The notes under the pieces were generated by a model. The model was not told the origin of the DNA. It worked only from the letters and a program-made list of their open reading frames with translations, and made no database searches. Positions 43,809-52,149 of a DNA stretch of 64,000 bases are shown here, piece by piece (the first letter of the stretch is position 1; every line of letters starts with the position of its first letter). Position numbers and translations under genes: made by a program. Source of the stretch: Tuberibacillus calidus DSM 17572 (lineage in GTDB: Bacteria > Bacillota > Bacilli > Bacillales > Sporolactobacillaceae); the NCBI RefSeq assembly GCF_000430685.1, contig NZ_AUMM01000021.1, positions 1-64,000 of the forward strand. Direction: 5' to 3'.

Positions 43809-43834
43809 AAAAATCAAAAGGGGCGGCACGCCCC
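43809..43834 (-). terminator. intra-operon terminator between purB and purC
   Basis: GGGGCG-TGC-CGCCCC followed by TTTTGATTTTT on the minus strand, in the 115-base gap between purB and purC, the widest gap in the first ten pur genes. Just upstream (43843-43857) CCCC-TTT-GGGG is a second small hairpin. It would lower, or allow control of, expression of purC to purD relative to purEKB. Confidence 0.7.
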
Positions 43835-43890
43835 ATTCCAATGCCCCCAAAGGGGACCTGAATTAAAGGCCCGATCTGTGCATCCTGAAT

Positions 43891-45186
43891 TTAATTGAGT
43901 CCGAGTCGATCAAAAATGACATCAACATTTTTTAAATGGTAGGTCGGGTCAAAACAATCCTCTATTTCCGCCGGTGTCAAGTAAGCTGTAATGTGCGGAT
44001 CAGAGGCGACTAGATCCTTAAACGGCACATGTTTTTCCCAAGCCTGCATCGCAAGCGGTTGGACACGATCGTATGCGGCTTCACGGCTCAAGCCTTTGTC
44101 AACCAATGCCAAAAGCACTCTTTGTGAAAAAATCAAGCCGAGCGTTTTATCCATGTTTCGTCTCATGTTTTCTGGATAAACGATTAAATTCTTGACAATG
44201 TTTTTAAAACGATTGAGCATGTAGTCGATCGCGATGGTCGCATCGGGAATGATGATGCGTTCAGCTGATGAATGCGAGATATCGCGTTCATGCCAAAGCG
44301 CGACATTATCATACGCCGTGACCATGTAGCCGCGGATGACCCGCGCCATTCCGGACATGTTTTCCGAGCCGATGGGATTTCGCTTATGCGGCATCGCAGA
44401 GGAGCCTTTCTGTCCCTTTGCAAAAAACTCTTCCACTTCCCGCGTCTCCGACTTTTGTAACCCGCGGATTTCTACAGCGAATTTTTCAATCGATGTAGCG
44501 ATTAAAGCAAGCGTAGCCATGTAATAAGCATGTCGGTCGCGCTGCAAGGTTTGTGTTGAAATCGGGGCGGGACGAAGCCCCAGCTTTTCACAAACGTATT
44601 GTTCAACAAAAGGATCGATATTAGCGTAAGTGCCGACAGCCCCAGACAATTTTCCAACGCGGATGCCCTCAGCAGCTTGTTTAAATCGCTCCAAATTCCG
44701 CTTCATTTCCTCATGCCATAGCGCCATTTTCAAACCAAATGTCGTCGGTTCTGCATGCACCCCGTGCGTGCGCCCCATCATGATGGTGTATTTATGTTCT
44801 TTCGCTTTTTCTTTTAAAACCTCAATAAAAGCTTCCAAGTCTTTTTCGATGATGGCATTCGCCTGACGAATGAGGTAAGACAAAGCGGTATCCACCACAT
44901 CCGTTGAAGTTAATCCGTAGTGCACCCACTTCTTTTCATCGCCCAATGTTTCGGACACCGCACGGGTAAACGCAACGACATCATGACGGGTGATTTGTTC
45001 CAGTTCTTGAATCCGGTCCACGGAGAAGCTGGCATTCTCCCGGATTTTCTTAACATCTTCTTTCGGGATCACCCCGAGTTCGGCCCAAGCCTCACAAGCT
45101 AAAATTTCGACTTCAAGCCAAGCTTTAAACTTATTTTCATCCGTCCAAATGGCGCCCATTTCTGGCCGCGTATAACGTTCAATCAT
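43891..45186 (-). CDS. purB: adenylosuccinate lyase
   Basis: 431 residues (as in B. subtilis). Cleaves SAICAR (step 8) and adenylosuccinate. [17 protein letters not shown] at the N-terminus, [16 protein letters not shown] and the signature loop [19 protein letters not shown] overlaps the purK stop (ATGA), with GGAGG before it; the open frame upstream lies inside purK. Confidence 0.97.
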   Translation of the reverse strand: MIERYTRPEMGAIWTDENKFKAWLEVEILACEAWAELGVIPKEDVKKIRENASFSVDRIQELEQITRHDVVAFTRAVSETLGDEKKWVHYGLTSTDVVDTALSYLIRQANAIIEKDLEAFIEVLKEKAKEHKYTIMMGRTHGVHAEPTTFGLKMALWHEEMKRNLERFKQAAEGIRVGKLSGAVGTYANIDPFVEQYVCEKLGLRPAPISTQTLQRDRHAYYMATLALIATSIEKFAVEIRGLQKSETREVEEFFAKGQKGSSAMPHKRNPIGSENMSGMARVIRGYMVTAYDNVALWHERDISHSSAERIIIPDATIAIDYMLNRFKNIVKNLIVYPENMRRNMDKTLGLIFSQRVLLALVDKGLSREAAYDRVQPLAMQAWEKHVPFKDLVASDPHITAYLTPAEIEDCFDPTYHLKNVDVIFDRLGLN

Positions 45187-46334
45187 CGGTTTTCCTCCAC
45201 TTTCTCTAGTTCTTCTTTCCATATTCCAAGCGCTTTGATGGCCTCAAGCGCTTCTTTTGTTGTATGGCCCAAAACGGTAACATGACCCATTTTGCGGTTC
45301 GGTTTGGCTCTAGCTTTCCCATAAATATGGCAGTGCGCTGCCCCAAGATGCGGAATGGCCTCGGCCACCCGTTCCATGTCCTGCCCTAACAGATTGACCA
45401 TTACAGCTGGTTTTAATAAGGCAGTCGAGCCGAGCGGCCAGCCGCAAATCGCGCGAATGTGCTGCGCAAACTGCGATGTTTCGCAAGCTTCAATTGTATA
45501 ATGCCCGGAATTATGCGGTCGCGGGGCCAGCTCGTTAGCAAAGAGGCATCCGTCTTTTGTTAAAAACATCTCAACAGCCAAAGTACCGACCAAGTCGATC
45601 GATTCGGCAATCTTTAAAGCCATCGCGACAGCATCTTTTGTTTCGGATTCGGTGATGCGGGCCGGCACAATGGTTTGATGCAAAATGTTGTTGATATGTT
45701 GGTTTTCAGCAACCGGAAAAGTTGCTGTCTCACCGAGGGTGCTCCGGGTGACGATGACCGAGAGTTCTTTATCAAAATCCACCCATTTTTCTAAGACGAA
45801 AACGCGCTCACCATTAAGTTCCTTATCGATCGCCTCACAGTCATCTGGATTGCGTAAAACATACTGGCCTTTGCCATCATAACCCCCAGTAGTCGTCTTG
45901 AGGACGCAAGGAAACCCGATTTCGTGAATAGCACTCCGCAAATCCGCTTGCGTCACAACCTCCCGATATGGGCTTACGGGAACACCGGCTTGTTCTATGG
46001 CTGCTTTTTCGCGCAAACGATCTTGTGTGATGTGAAGCAGGGCACTTCCTTGTGGCAAGTAGGCCTTTCGCTCAAGCTCCTCAGCGACTTCACTGGCGAC
46101 GTTCTCAAATTCATATGTGATGACATCCGACACTTCAGCCAATCGATTCGCGGCGGCAACATCATCATAAGCAGCTGCAATGTGGACATCGGCCACTTGA
46201 GCTGTCGGGCAGTCCGGCGTCGGATCCAAGACAGCGACCCGAAATCCCATTTGCTTCGCAGCAATCGCCATCATCCGGCCAAGCTGCCCACCACCGAGAA
46301 TGCCGATCGTCTCGCCTGGTAGAATGGTTTTCAT
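45183..46334 (-). CDS. purK: N5-carboxyaminoimidazole ribonucleotide synthase
   Basis: 383 residues, ATP-grasp. Converts AIR, bicarbonate and ATP to N5-CAIR (step 6a). [57 protein letters not shown]. Overlaps purE by four bases and purB by four bases. Confidence 0.97.
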   Translation of the reverse strand: MKTILPGETIGILGGGQLGRMMAIAAKQMGFRVAVLDPTPDCPTAQVADVHIAAAYDDVAAANRLAEVSDVITYEFENVASEVAEELERKAYLPQGSALLHITQDRLREKAAIEQAGVPVSPYREVVTQADLRSAIHEIGFPCVLKTTTGGYDGKGQYVLRNPDDCEAIDKELNGERVFVLEKWVDFDKELSVIVTRSTLGETATFPVAENQHINNILHQTIVPARITESETKDAVAMALKIAESIDLVGTLAVEMFLTKDGCLFANELAPRPHNSGHYTIEACETSQFAQHIRAICGWPLGSTALLKPAVMVNLLGQDMERVAEAIPHLGAAHCHIYGKARAKPNRKMGHVTVLGHTTKEALEAIKALGIWKEELEKVEENR

Positions 46335-46816
46335 GATAAGTTCACGCTTTCCTGTACCGCTCGTTTCATATTTTCGCGGTAGTTTTGCAGTTTCATCGCA
46401 ACGGTTTCAGAAAATGCACCAAGTATTTCAGCGGCTAATAATCCAGCGTTAACCGCACCAGATGCGCCGATGGCAACGGTAGCAACCGGAACGCCGCCTG
46501 GCATTTGCACAATTGAAAGCAAGGAATCTAGCCCATTCAACGCTTTTGATTGAACTGGAACTCCGATGACCGGCAATGTCGTCTTAGCGGCCACCATCCC
46601 AGGGAGATGCGCCGCCCCGCCCGCGCCAGCAATGATAACTTTGAGGCCGCGTTCTCTAGCCGTTTCGGCATACGCAAACATCGCATCGGGTGTTCGGTGT
46701 GCGGAGACAACTTTTTTCTCATATGGAATATCCAGCTCATTTAAAATGTCGCAAGCCTTTTTCATTGTTTCCCAATCCGAACGGCTTCCCATGATCACAC
46801 CGACTTCCGGCTTCAC
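46331..46816 (-). CDS. purE: N5-CAIR mutase
   Basis: 161 residues. Turns N5-CAIR into CAIR (step 6b). [46 protein letters not shown] and PVIGVPVQS are the hallmark. The GTG at 46814-46816 ([11 protein letters not shown]) matches the family start and lies ten bases after AAAGG; a TTG two codons earlier is possible. First gene of the pur operon, behind a guanine riboswitch. Confidence 0.96.
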   Translation of the reverse strand: MKPEVGVIMGSRSDWETMKKACDILNELDIPYEKKVVSAHRTPDAMFAYAETARERGLKVIIAGAGGAAHLPGMVAAKTTLPVIGVPVQSKALNGLDSLLSIVQMPGGVPVATVAIGASGAVNAGLLAAEILGAFSETVAMKLQNYRENMKRAVQESVNLS

Positions 46817-46842
46817 GCTCAACACACCTTTCTTGAAAACTA

Positions 46843-46987
46843 AAAACATCCGGTTGTCCGCTTCCTAATACGAGAGAAAGCGAACATGCCGGATGTTTTT
46901 CCGAATGCCAAAGCTTTCCCTCATAGTCCGGTGATTTACGGTCGCCGGGTAGAGACTTTTGGGCCATATTCCCAAGATTATATGAGG
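46843..46987 (-). promoter_or_regulatory. guanine riboswitch of the pur operon (aptamer 46919-46987, terminator 46843-46900)
   Basis: Minus strand aptamer: P1 CCTCATA...TATGAGG, J1/2 TAATC, loop AATATGG, J2/3 AGTCTCTACC, loop ACCGTAAA and J3/1 with GGACTATGAG. The C in GACTATG is the guanine-specific base. It is followed by a long terminator AAAACATCCGG/CCGGATGTTTT with TTTTT. Guanine binding is expected to stabilise P1 and allow termination before purE. Confidence 0.95.
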
Positions 46988-47022
46988 AAGCTAAATATTA
47001 ACGATTCACTTTTTACGATTCT

Positions 47023-47097
47023 ATCTTAACAGTTTTATCTGTCCACAGTCAACGAAAAACCGAACTCTAACTTATTTTTAACTTTAAATGTTCGGAT
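47023..47097 (-). promoter_or_regulatory. pur operon promoter and PurR boxes
   Basis: Promoter on minus: TTGACT (47047-47052), 18 bases, TAAGAT (47023-47028). Upstream are two inverted PurBox-like sequences: AAAACCGAACTCT (plus, CGAA at 47061-47064) and AAATCCGAACATTT (minus, complement at 47085-47098), matching AWWWCCGAACWWT. The CGAA/TTCG cores are 26 bases apart, ten more than the 16-17 usually described, that is one DNA turn. Confidence 0.7.
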
Positions 47098-47243
47098 TTT
47101 GTTCAATGCCGCCCTTTCCATGTCAAGTTGCCATTCCTCAAAATCGGTGATTTAATCCACAAACAAGTGTGCCCCCTTCTTTCCGCATGGTAAAAAACAT
47201 GTCCCATGTCTTTCAGCGATTGGCATGAAGTGGTTTTGACACG

Positions 47244-47783
47244 TCATGGGGCAAGCCTTTTTCCAATGGTTTTGACCCAGAAGCCGCCGTGGAAGTTCCG
47301 GGGTTCGTGAGAGATGATAAACGCGTTAGGGTCTAACTGTTTAATCGTATCCATTAAATTTCTCTCATTGCGCCGCGGTGTTAAAATTTCCATCATCAAC
47401 CGTTCGCCGCTCCGACCATGGGCGACCCATTCCGTCACCCCATACCCCTTCTCGCGGATGCTCTCGGTAAAATTCTCCTTAATGCGGCTCGTGATGACAT
47501 TAACGGTAATATAGCCAAGCGCGAGCTTCTCTTCGATTTTCATCCCACAAATCACGCCGAAGCCGTATCCTAAGGCATAGGCCATGAGATTTTGCACTTG
47601 ATTTAGATGATTGATCACAAGCCCTAGCCCGAGAACATAAATAAGGACTTCAAAAACACTCACAAAGGCGGCAAGGTACCGATAACCTTTTAACGTTAGA
47701 ATCATTCTGATTGTAAAAAAAGAGACATAAACAATATTAATAACAAATATTATCGCGACCATGATCAGCCCATTTTGTAACAT
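47244..47783 (-). CDS. yebE: UPF0316/DUF2179 membrane protein YebE
   Basis: 179 residues, very like B. subtilis YebE by memory. Three N-terminal membrane segments (to about residue 75) and a C-terminal DUF2179 domain ([40 protein letters not shown]). DUF2179 relatives bind nucleotides, but no function is shown for YebE. A GTG four codons upstream falls in the SD (GGAAGG), so ATG 47781-47783 is used. Confidence 0.92.
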   Translation of the reverse strand: MLQNGLIMVAIIFVINIVYVSFFTIRMILTLKGYRYLAAFVSVFEVLIYVLGLGLVINHLNQVQNLMAYALGYGFGVICGMKIEEKLALGYITVNVITSRIKENFTESIREKGYGVTEWVAHGRSGERLMMEILTPRRNERNLMDTIKQLDPNAFIISHEPRNFHGGFWVKTIGKRLAP

Positions 47784-47883
47784 ATAACCTTCCACACCCT
47801 TTTTTAACGGTTCGCGACTTTAATCATACACCATCCCACGATTTCCGTGAACACTTACATTTCTCGCATGGAGGAGAAATAAA

Positions 47884-48312
47884 ATGGCTGACCAAAGAAA
47901 AAAGTATCAAGATTGGAAAGACTCGATCAGCGGTTTTCTTGGTAAAGACTTTTGGTCCGATTTCCAAGATTTTTTCACCAAGAATTGGCCCCAAGTCAAT
48001 CTTTATCAAAACGAGACGCAAGTTCTGTGCCTCATCGCGTTACCCGGCATTCAGAGCGTCAATGATGTCCATATATTTATCAACCATACGCAATTAACGA
48101 TTAAGGGACATCTGAACTGGCAATTTCAAGGCTTTGAACCGGTCGAAGAAGAAATTTATAAAGGGCGTTTTGAACGCGTGATAAAGCTGCCGGTTCCTGT
48201 TCATCACGAACCCGTGGAAGCTGTCTATAAAAAAGGCATCTTGCTTCTGACATTGAACCGAATTCGCGATTTTGAAGTGAGCGAAATCATTATTGCAGAT
48301 GATGACAACTAA
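47884..48312 (+). CDS. small heat-shock protein, Hsp20/alpha-crystallin family
   Basis: 142 residues. Alpha-crystallin domain at about 40-135 (VNLYQNETQVLCLIALPGIQ, GRFERVIKLPVPV, AVYKKGILLLTLNRI). ATP-independent holdase expected. No C-terminal I-x-I is seen in the usual form (ends EIIIADDDN). SD GGAGG seven bases before ATG. It is one of few plus-strand genes; its stop overlaps by three bases with the stop of the opposite membrane-protein gene. Could be a spore or coat-associated member such as YocM/CotM; not decided. Confidence 0.88.
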   Translation: MADQRKKYQDWKDSISGFLGKDFWSDFQDFFTKNWPQVNLYQNETQVLCLIALPGIQSVNDVHIFINHTQLTIKGHLNWQFQGFEPVEEEIYKGRFERVIKLPVPVHHEPVEAVYKKGILLLTLNRIRDFEVSEIIIADDDN

Positions 48313-48587
48313 ATGAACAAAAAACCAAGCGGAACGAAACCGAGTGCAATAATCACGGCCCCGACCAAAATAAAAATTAACCGCACATAATACCAAGGAA
48401 TGGCATCCAAAACCTTACCGGAGATTTGGAATGCAACTGCTTTCGAATGATCGTGAAACTGTGCCCCTTCTGCTTTTTCCTTAAACTTTTCTTTCGTCTT
48501 CATGAGCCAATCGTACAAATACTTTCCTAACAAAATGATGATGATTCCGATTAACCAAATCATGATCGACACAACAATCGGCGCCAT
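48309..48587 (-). CDS. small two-segment membrane protein, unknown function
   Basis: 92 residues. Membrane helices at about 5-25 (VSIMIWLIGIIIILLGKYLY) and 68-90 (LIFILVGAVIIALGFVPLGF) flank a charged middle (KTKEKFKEKAEGAQFHDHSK). No family recognised; its position between pbuG and yebE corresponds to the small yebC/yebD genes of B. subtilis. Its TAG and the hsp20 TAA share bases 48310-48311. Confidence 0.75.
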   Translation of the reverse strand: MAPIVVSIMIWLIGIIIILLGKYLYDWLMKTKEKFKEKAEGAQFHDHSKAVAFQISGKVLDAIPWYYVRLIFILVGAVIIALGFVPLGFLFI

Positions 48588-48686
48588 CTTATCCCATCCT
48601 TTGATTAAACGTTTAATTAAAGGATGTGTCGAGATAAGAAAAATTATGTTTCAAAGCAAAGGATTTCAAACTTAATGAAACAAACG

Positions 48687-48712
48687 GAGGTTGACTGAAA
48701 ACGTCAACCTCC
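48687..48712 (-). terminator. pbuG terminator
   Basis: GGAGGTTGAC-N7-GTCAACCTCC, then GTTTGTTTC, just after the pbuG stop codon. Confidence 0.88.
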
Positions 48713-48717
48713 TGTTT

Positions 48718-50058
48718 CTATTTGGCAAGGACCGGAAGAAAAATAATAAAGATGATAAACAACACCCACATCACCGGATGTAATTCCTTAATGCGACCAC
48801 GAACGGCCATTGTAATCGGATAGGTCACAAATCCAAGGGCAATCCCTGTGGTAATACTGTATGTGAACGGCATCATCGCAATGGTTAGAAAGGCCGGAAT
48901 AGCAATTTCTAATTTATTCCATTCGATGTCTTTCAACGCTGAAGCCATGAGAACCCCTACAATAATGAGAGCTGGCGCCGTAACATCAGCGGTGACAACC
49001 CCTAAAAGCGGCGAGAAAAACATGGCGAGAAGGAATAAAATTGCTGTGACCACCGCTGAAAAGCCGGTTCGTCCGCCTGAAGCCACCCCTGCGGAGGACT
49101 CAATATAAGCCGTCGTCGGACTTGTGCCCAAAATACTGCCGATGACAATGGATGAAGAGTCCGCAAGCAAAGCTCGTCCGGCGCGCGGCAATTTATTATC
49201 TTTTAAAATCCCAGCTTGGTTAGCAATGGCCATCAACGTACCGGCGGTGTCAAAAAAGCCGACAAAAAGGAAGGTTAAGACAACGACGACTAAATTCCAT
49301 GAGTTAATATCCCCTAAGTGCGTAATCGCCACGCCAAAGATCGGCTTAAGACTTGGAATGCTTGAGACAATGCTGTCCGGTATAAAGACGGGATTCGCCT
49401 TATCGGTAATACCCATTAAGGCGAGAATTACGCCCGCCACCGCCGTGACAACCATCCCGTAAAAGACTCCGCCTTGAATACCGCGGACAAGAAAAAGAAT
49501 GGTAACTATGAGACCGAAAAGGGTAAGGAGCACGCCGGTTGAGTGGAGGCTGCCGATTTGCACCAGAGTATCTGGGTTTTTCACAACGATTTTTGAATTT
49601 TGGAGCCCAATGAACGCAATAAATAAACCGATTCCGGCTGCTGTCGCCCGTTTTAAGTTTTCCGGAATGGCATTGATGATGATTTCACGGATTTTAAAAA
49701 TTGAGATGAGAACAAAGATGACCCCGGCGATGAACACCCCAGCAATCGCCGTTTGCCACGGGATCCCCATGCCAATGACAACCGTATAAGTAAAAAAGGC
49801 GTTTAAACCCATCCCCGGAGCAATAGCTACCGGATATTTTGCCAAAATGCCCATGAGAAGCGTGCCAATGGCAGCCGATAAAGCTGTTGCCGTAAACAAC
49901 GCTTTTGTATCCATATGGGTCGCACCAAGGACCGTTGGATTCACAAAAAGAATATAGGCCATCGCAAGAAACGTCGTAATGCCCGCTACCGTTTCTCGCT
50001 TAAAGTTGGTACCGAACTCATCAAACTGAAAATAACGTGCAATGGGATTGCGATTCAC
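48718..50058 (-). CDS. pbuG: guanine/hypoxanthine permease PbuG (AzgA-type NCS2)
   Basis: 446 residues, about 13 membrane segments. FGTNFKRETVAGITTFLAMA, YPVAIAPGMGLNAFFTYTVV, FDTAGTLMAIANQAG and SPTTAYIESSAGVASGGRTG are the AzgA-type marks. Proton symport of guanine and hypoxanthine. GTG start after GGAAGG. Its guanine riboswitch and position after guaA support the substrate. Confidence 0.95.
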   Translation of the reverse strand: MNRNPIARYFQFDEFGTNFKRETVAGITTFLAMAYILFVNPTVLGATHMDTKALFTATALSAAIGTLLMGILAKYPVAIAPGMGLNAFFTYTVVIGMGIPWQTAIAGVFIAGVIFVLISIFKIREIIINAIPENLKRATAAGIGLFIAFIGLQNSKIVVKNPDTLVQIGSLHSTGVLLTLFGLIVTILFLVRGIQGGVFYGMVVTAVAGVILALMGITDKANPVFIPDSIVSSIPSLKPIFGVAITHLGDINSWNLVVVVLTFLFVGFFDTAGTLMAIANQAGILKDNKLPRAGRALLADSSSIVIGSILGTSPTTAYIESSAGVASGGRTGFSAVVTAILFLLAMFFSPLLGVVTADVTAPALIIVGVLMASALKDIEWNKLEIAIPAFLTIAMMPFTYSITTGIALGFVTYPITMAVRGRIKELHPVMWVLFIIFIIFLPVLAK

Positions 50059-50073
50059 AATCCTTCCCCCTTT

Positions 50074-50246
50074 AAAAAAAATGGCTTCGGGTCACATGAC
50101 CGAAGCCTCTACAATCTCCATATTTTGACATCTTTTGACAAAACAGCTATACCGCCAATCAAAAGAAATACAGTCAAAATAAGTAGTAAAACCATTTACG
50201 GTGGTTTTGTAGAGACTCCCGGGCCATATTCCCGTGGATTATACTT
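50074..50246 (-). promoter_or_regulatory. guanine riboswitch of pbuG (aptamer 50181-50246, terminator 50074-50108)
   Basis: Minus strand aptamer: P1 AAGTA/TACTT, TAATCC, AATATGG, AGTCTCTAC, ACCGTAAA, then TTTTACTACTT; the C in ACTAC is the guanine-type base. Terminator GGCTTCGGTCA/TGACCCGAAGCC and an eight-T run follow. P1 is AT-rich and short. Confidence 0.92.
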
Positions 50247-50273
50247 ATTAGATTATTCATAATGAGCATCCTC

Positions 50274-50350
50274 ATTATACGAAATGCGTTGCCGACTGTC
50301 AACGATAAAAACGAACATTTTTATTTATATTTGATGGAAATGTTCGGATT
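50274..50350 (-). promoter_or_regulatory. pbuG promoter and PurR boxes
   Basis: TTGACA (50297-50302), 17 bases, TATAAT (50274-50279) on minus: a consensus promoter. Upstream CGAA at 50312-50315 and TTCG at 50343-50346 lie in PurBox-like sequences (AAAACGAACATTT; AAATCCGAACATTT on minus), 27 bases apart, the same unusual spacing as at purE. Confidence 0.75.
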
Positions 50351-50355
50351 AAATG

Positions 50356-51888
50356 TTATTCCCACTCAATCGTTGCCGGCGGTTTGGATGTAATGTCATA
50401 AACGACGCGATTGATATGGTCCACTTCATTGACAATGCGTGTGGACACTTTTTCGAGCACATCCCAAGGAATCCGTGCCCAATCTGCCGTCATCCCATCG
50501 ACGCTGGTTACGGCGCGAATGGCCACACAATAGTCATACGTTCGGGCATCTCCCATGACACCGACACTGCGGATGTCCGGAAGCACCGTAAAATATTGCC
50601 AAATGTCACTTTCTAACCCGGAACGCGCGATCTCCTCACGCAAAATGGCGTCCGATTCACGAACAATCGTCAGCTTCTCCTCGGTTATTTCGCCGAGAAC
50701 CCGAATCCCAAGCCCCGGCCCAGGGAACGGCTGACGCCAAACGATTTCATCAGGAAGCCCTAACTTTTGACCGAGCTTCCGCACTTCATCTTTAAAAAGC
50801 GTATTTAAAGGTTCGACCAAGTCCAATTTCATTTTTTCGGGAAGTCCCCCGACATTATGATGCGACTTTATCGTTTGCGCCGTATCCGTGCCGCTTTCGA
50901 TGATGTCCGTATATAACGTACCTTGGACGAGGAACGAGATATCTGGAAGCTTCTCCGCTTCTTCCTCAAACACATAGATGAACTCATTGCCGATGATTTT
51001 CCGCTTTTGTTCAGGGTCGCTGATGCCTTTTAACTTATCAAGGAAACGGCGGCGGGCGTCAATTTTAACAAAATTCATATGGAAGCGGCCGCGGAATGTT
51101 TCTTCAACCGCTTCGGCTTCGCCTTTTCGAAGTAAACCGTGGTCGACGAACAGGCAATACAGCCGATCACCAATGGCTCGATGGACAAGCGCTGCGGCAA
51201 CGGATGAGTCGACGCCACCGCTTAATGCGCAAAGCACCCGGCGATCGCCGACGGCTTGGCGGATTTCTTCAATCTTTTGGTCAATAAAATGTTCCATCGA
51301 CCATGTCGCATGGCATCCGCAAACGTCAAAGGTAAACCGCTCTAATAATTGAAAGCCATATTCGCTATGTTTCACTTCAGGATGATATTGCACTCCGTAA
51401 AGCTTTTTGTCGTAAGCAGCCATGGCTGCGACCGGACATGATTCACTTTTTGCAATCACATCGAAACCTTCCGGCGGCGCTGTGACAAGATCACTATGGC
51501 TCATCCAAACGACTTGTTCAACTGGCTGGTCCTTATAAAGGAGGCTGTTTGTATCAACAATCACAATGGCTTTCCCATATTCCCGATGATTTGCCCGCAT
51601 AACCTTAGCGCCAAAATGGGCGCTCATCAGCTGCATTCCATAACAAATGCCAAGAATCGGGATGCCCAGTTCAAAAATTTCCGGATCGCATTTCGGCGCT
51701 CCCTCCGCGTAGACGCTGTTCGGTCCACCGGAAAAAATGATGCCTTTTGGCCGCTCACTGCGAATTTCCGAAGCCGTCACGGTATATGGCCTTAATTCGC
51801 TATAAACGCCAAGGTCGCGAATCCTCCGAGCAATCAATTGGTTATATTGACCACCGAAATCAACTACGATGATTTTATCTTGATCCAA
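50356..51888 (-). CDS. guaA: GMP synthase (glutamine-hydrolysing)
   Basis: 510 residues. XMP + glutamine + ATP to GMP. Glutaminase domain with Cys in [14 protein letters not shown] (about 83) and His/Glu in [12 protein letters not shown] pyrophosphatase loop [16 protein letters not shown]-terminal dimer domain ending [13 protein letters not shown] start after AAGGTC. Controlled by its own guanine-type riboswitch. Confidence 0.97.
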   Translation of the reverse strand: MDQDKIIVVDFGGQYNQLIARRIRDLGVYSELRPYTVTASEIRSERPKGIIFSGGPNSVYAEGAPKCDPEIFELGIPILGICYGMQLMSAHFGAKVMRANHREYGKAIVIVDTNSLLYKDQPVEQVVWMSHSDLVTAPPEGFDVIAKSESCPVAAMAAYDKKLYGVQYHPEVKHSEYGFQLLERFTFDVCGCHATWSMEHFIDQKIEEIRQAVGDRRVLCALSGGVDSSVAAALVHRAIGDRLYCLFVDHGLLRKGEAEAVEETFRGRFHMNFVKIDARRRFLDKLKGISDPEQKRKIIGNEFIYVFEEEAEKLPDISFLVQGTLYTDIIESGTDTAQTIKSHHNVGGLPEKMKLDLVEPLNTLFKDEVRKLGQKLGLPDEIVWRQPFPGPGLGIRVLGEITEEKLTIVRESDAILREEIARSGLESDIWQYFTVLPDIRSVGVMGDARTYDYCVAIRAVTSVDGMTADWARIPWDVLEKVSTRIVNEVDHINRVVYDITSKPPATIEWE

Positions 51889-51951
51889 GCTAAATGACCT
51901 TCTTTCCTTTTCTTATAACCGTCTCTTATTTTGAATGTTCCCTTTTTCCAT

Positions 51952-52093
51952 AAAAAAAACCGAGCGAACCGCCGAAAAGGCAGATCCCCGGAATGCAAAC
52001 AAAAAAACAATGCGCGGAATCCGCCTTCATTGTAAGATCCTTTACGGTGATCTTGTAGAGACGCCCAGGCCGTATCCCCAGGCTTAAATGAAG
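51952..52093 (-). promoter_or_regulatory. guanine-type riboswitch of guaA (aptamer 52025-52093, terminator 51952-51991)
   Basis: Minus strand aptamer: P1 CTTCATT/AATGAAG, J1/2 TAAGC instead of TAATC, loop GATACGG, GTCTCTAC, ACCGTAAAGG and J3/1 AC (guanine type). Terminator CCGGG-GAT-CTGCC/GGCGG-TTCG-CTCGG with eight T's. GGCGGATTCC just after P1 can pair with GGGATCTGCC of the terminator and, with the last P1 bases, form an anti-terminator, so ligand should mean off. A shorter hairpin CAATG...CATTG with seven T's (52000-52031) uses the P1 strand. Confidence 0.88.
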
Positions 52094-52149
52094 GGCAAAA
52101 GGAACGTCTTGATTTATAGATCCTATTCTATCAGTCTAAGATCCTTTCT

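Noticed and set aside
52000-52031. Reading the guaA riboswitch as an on-switch because a terminator-like hairpin uses the P1 strand
   Set aside because: A stronger terminator follows downstream, and an anti-terminator of about ten to thirteen pairs can form from the P1 end, which gives the usual off-switch logic.
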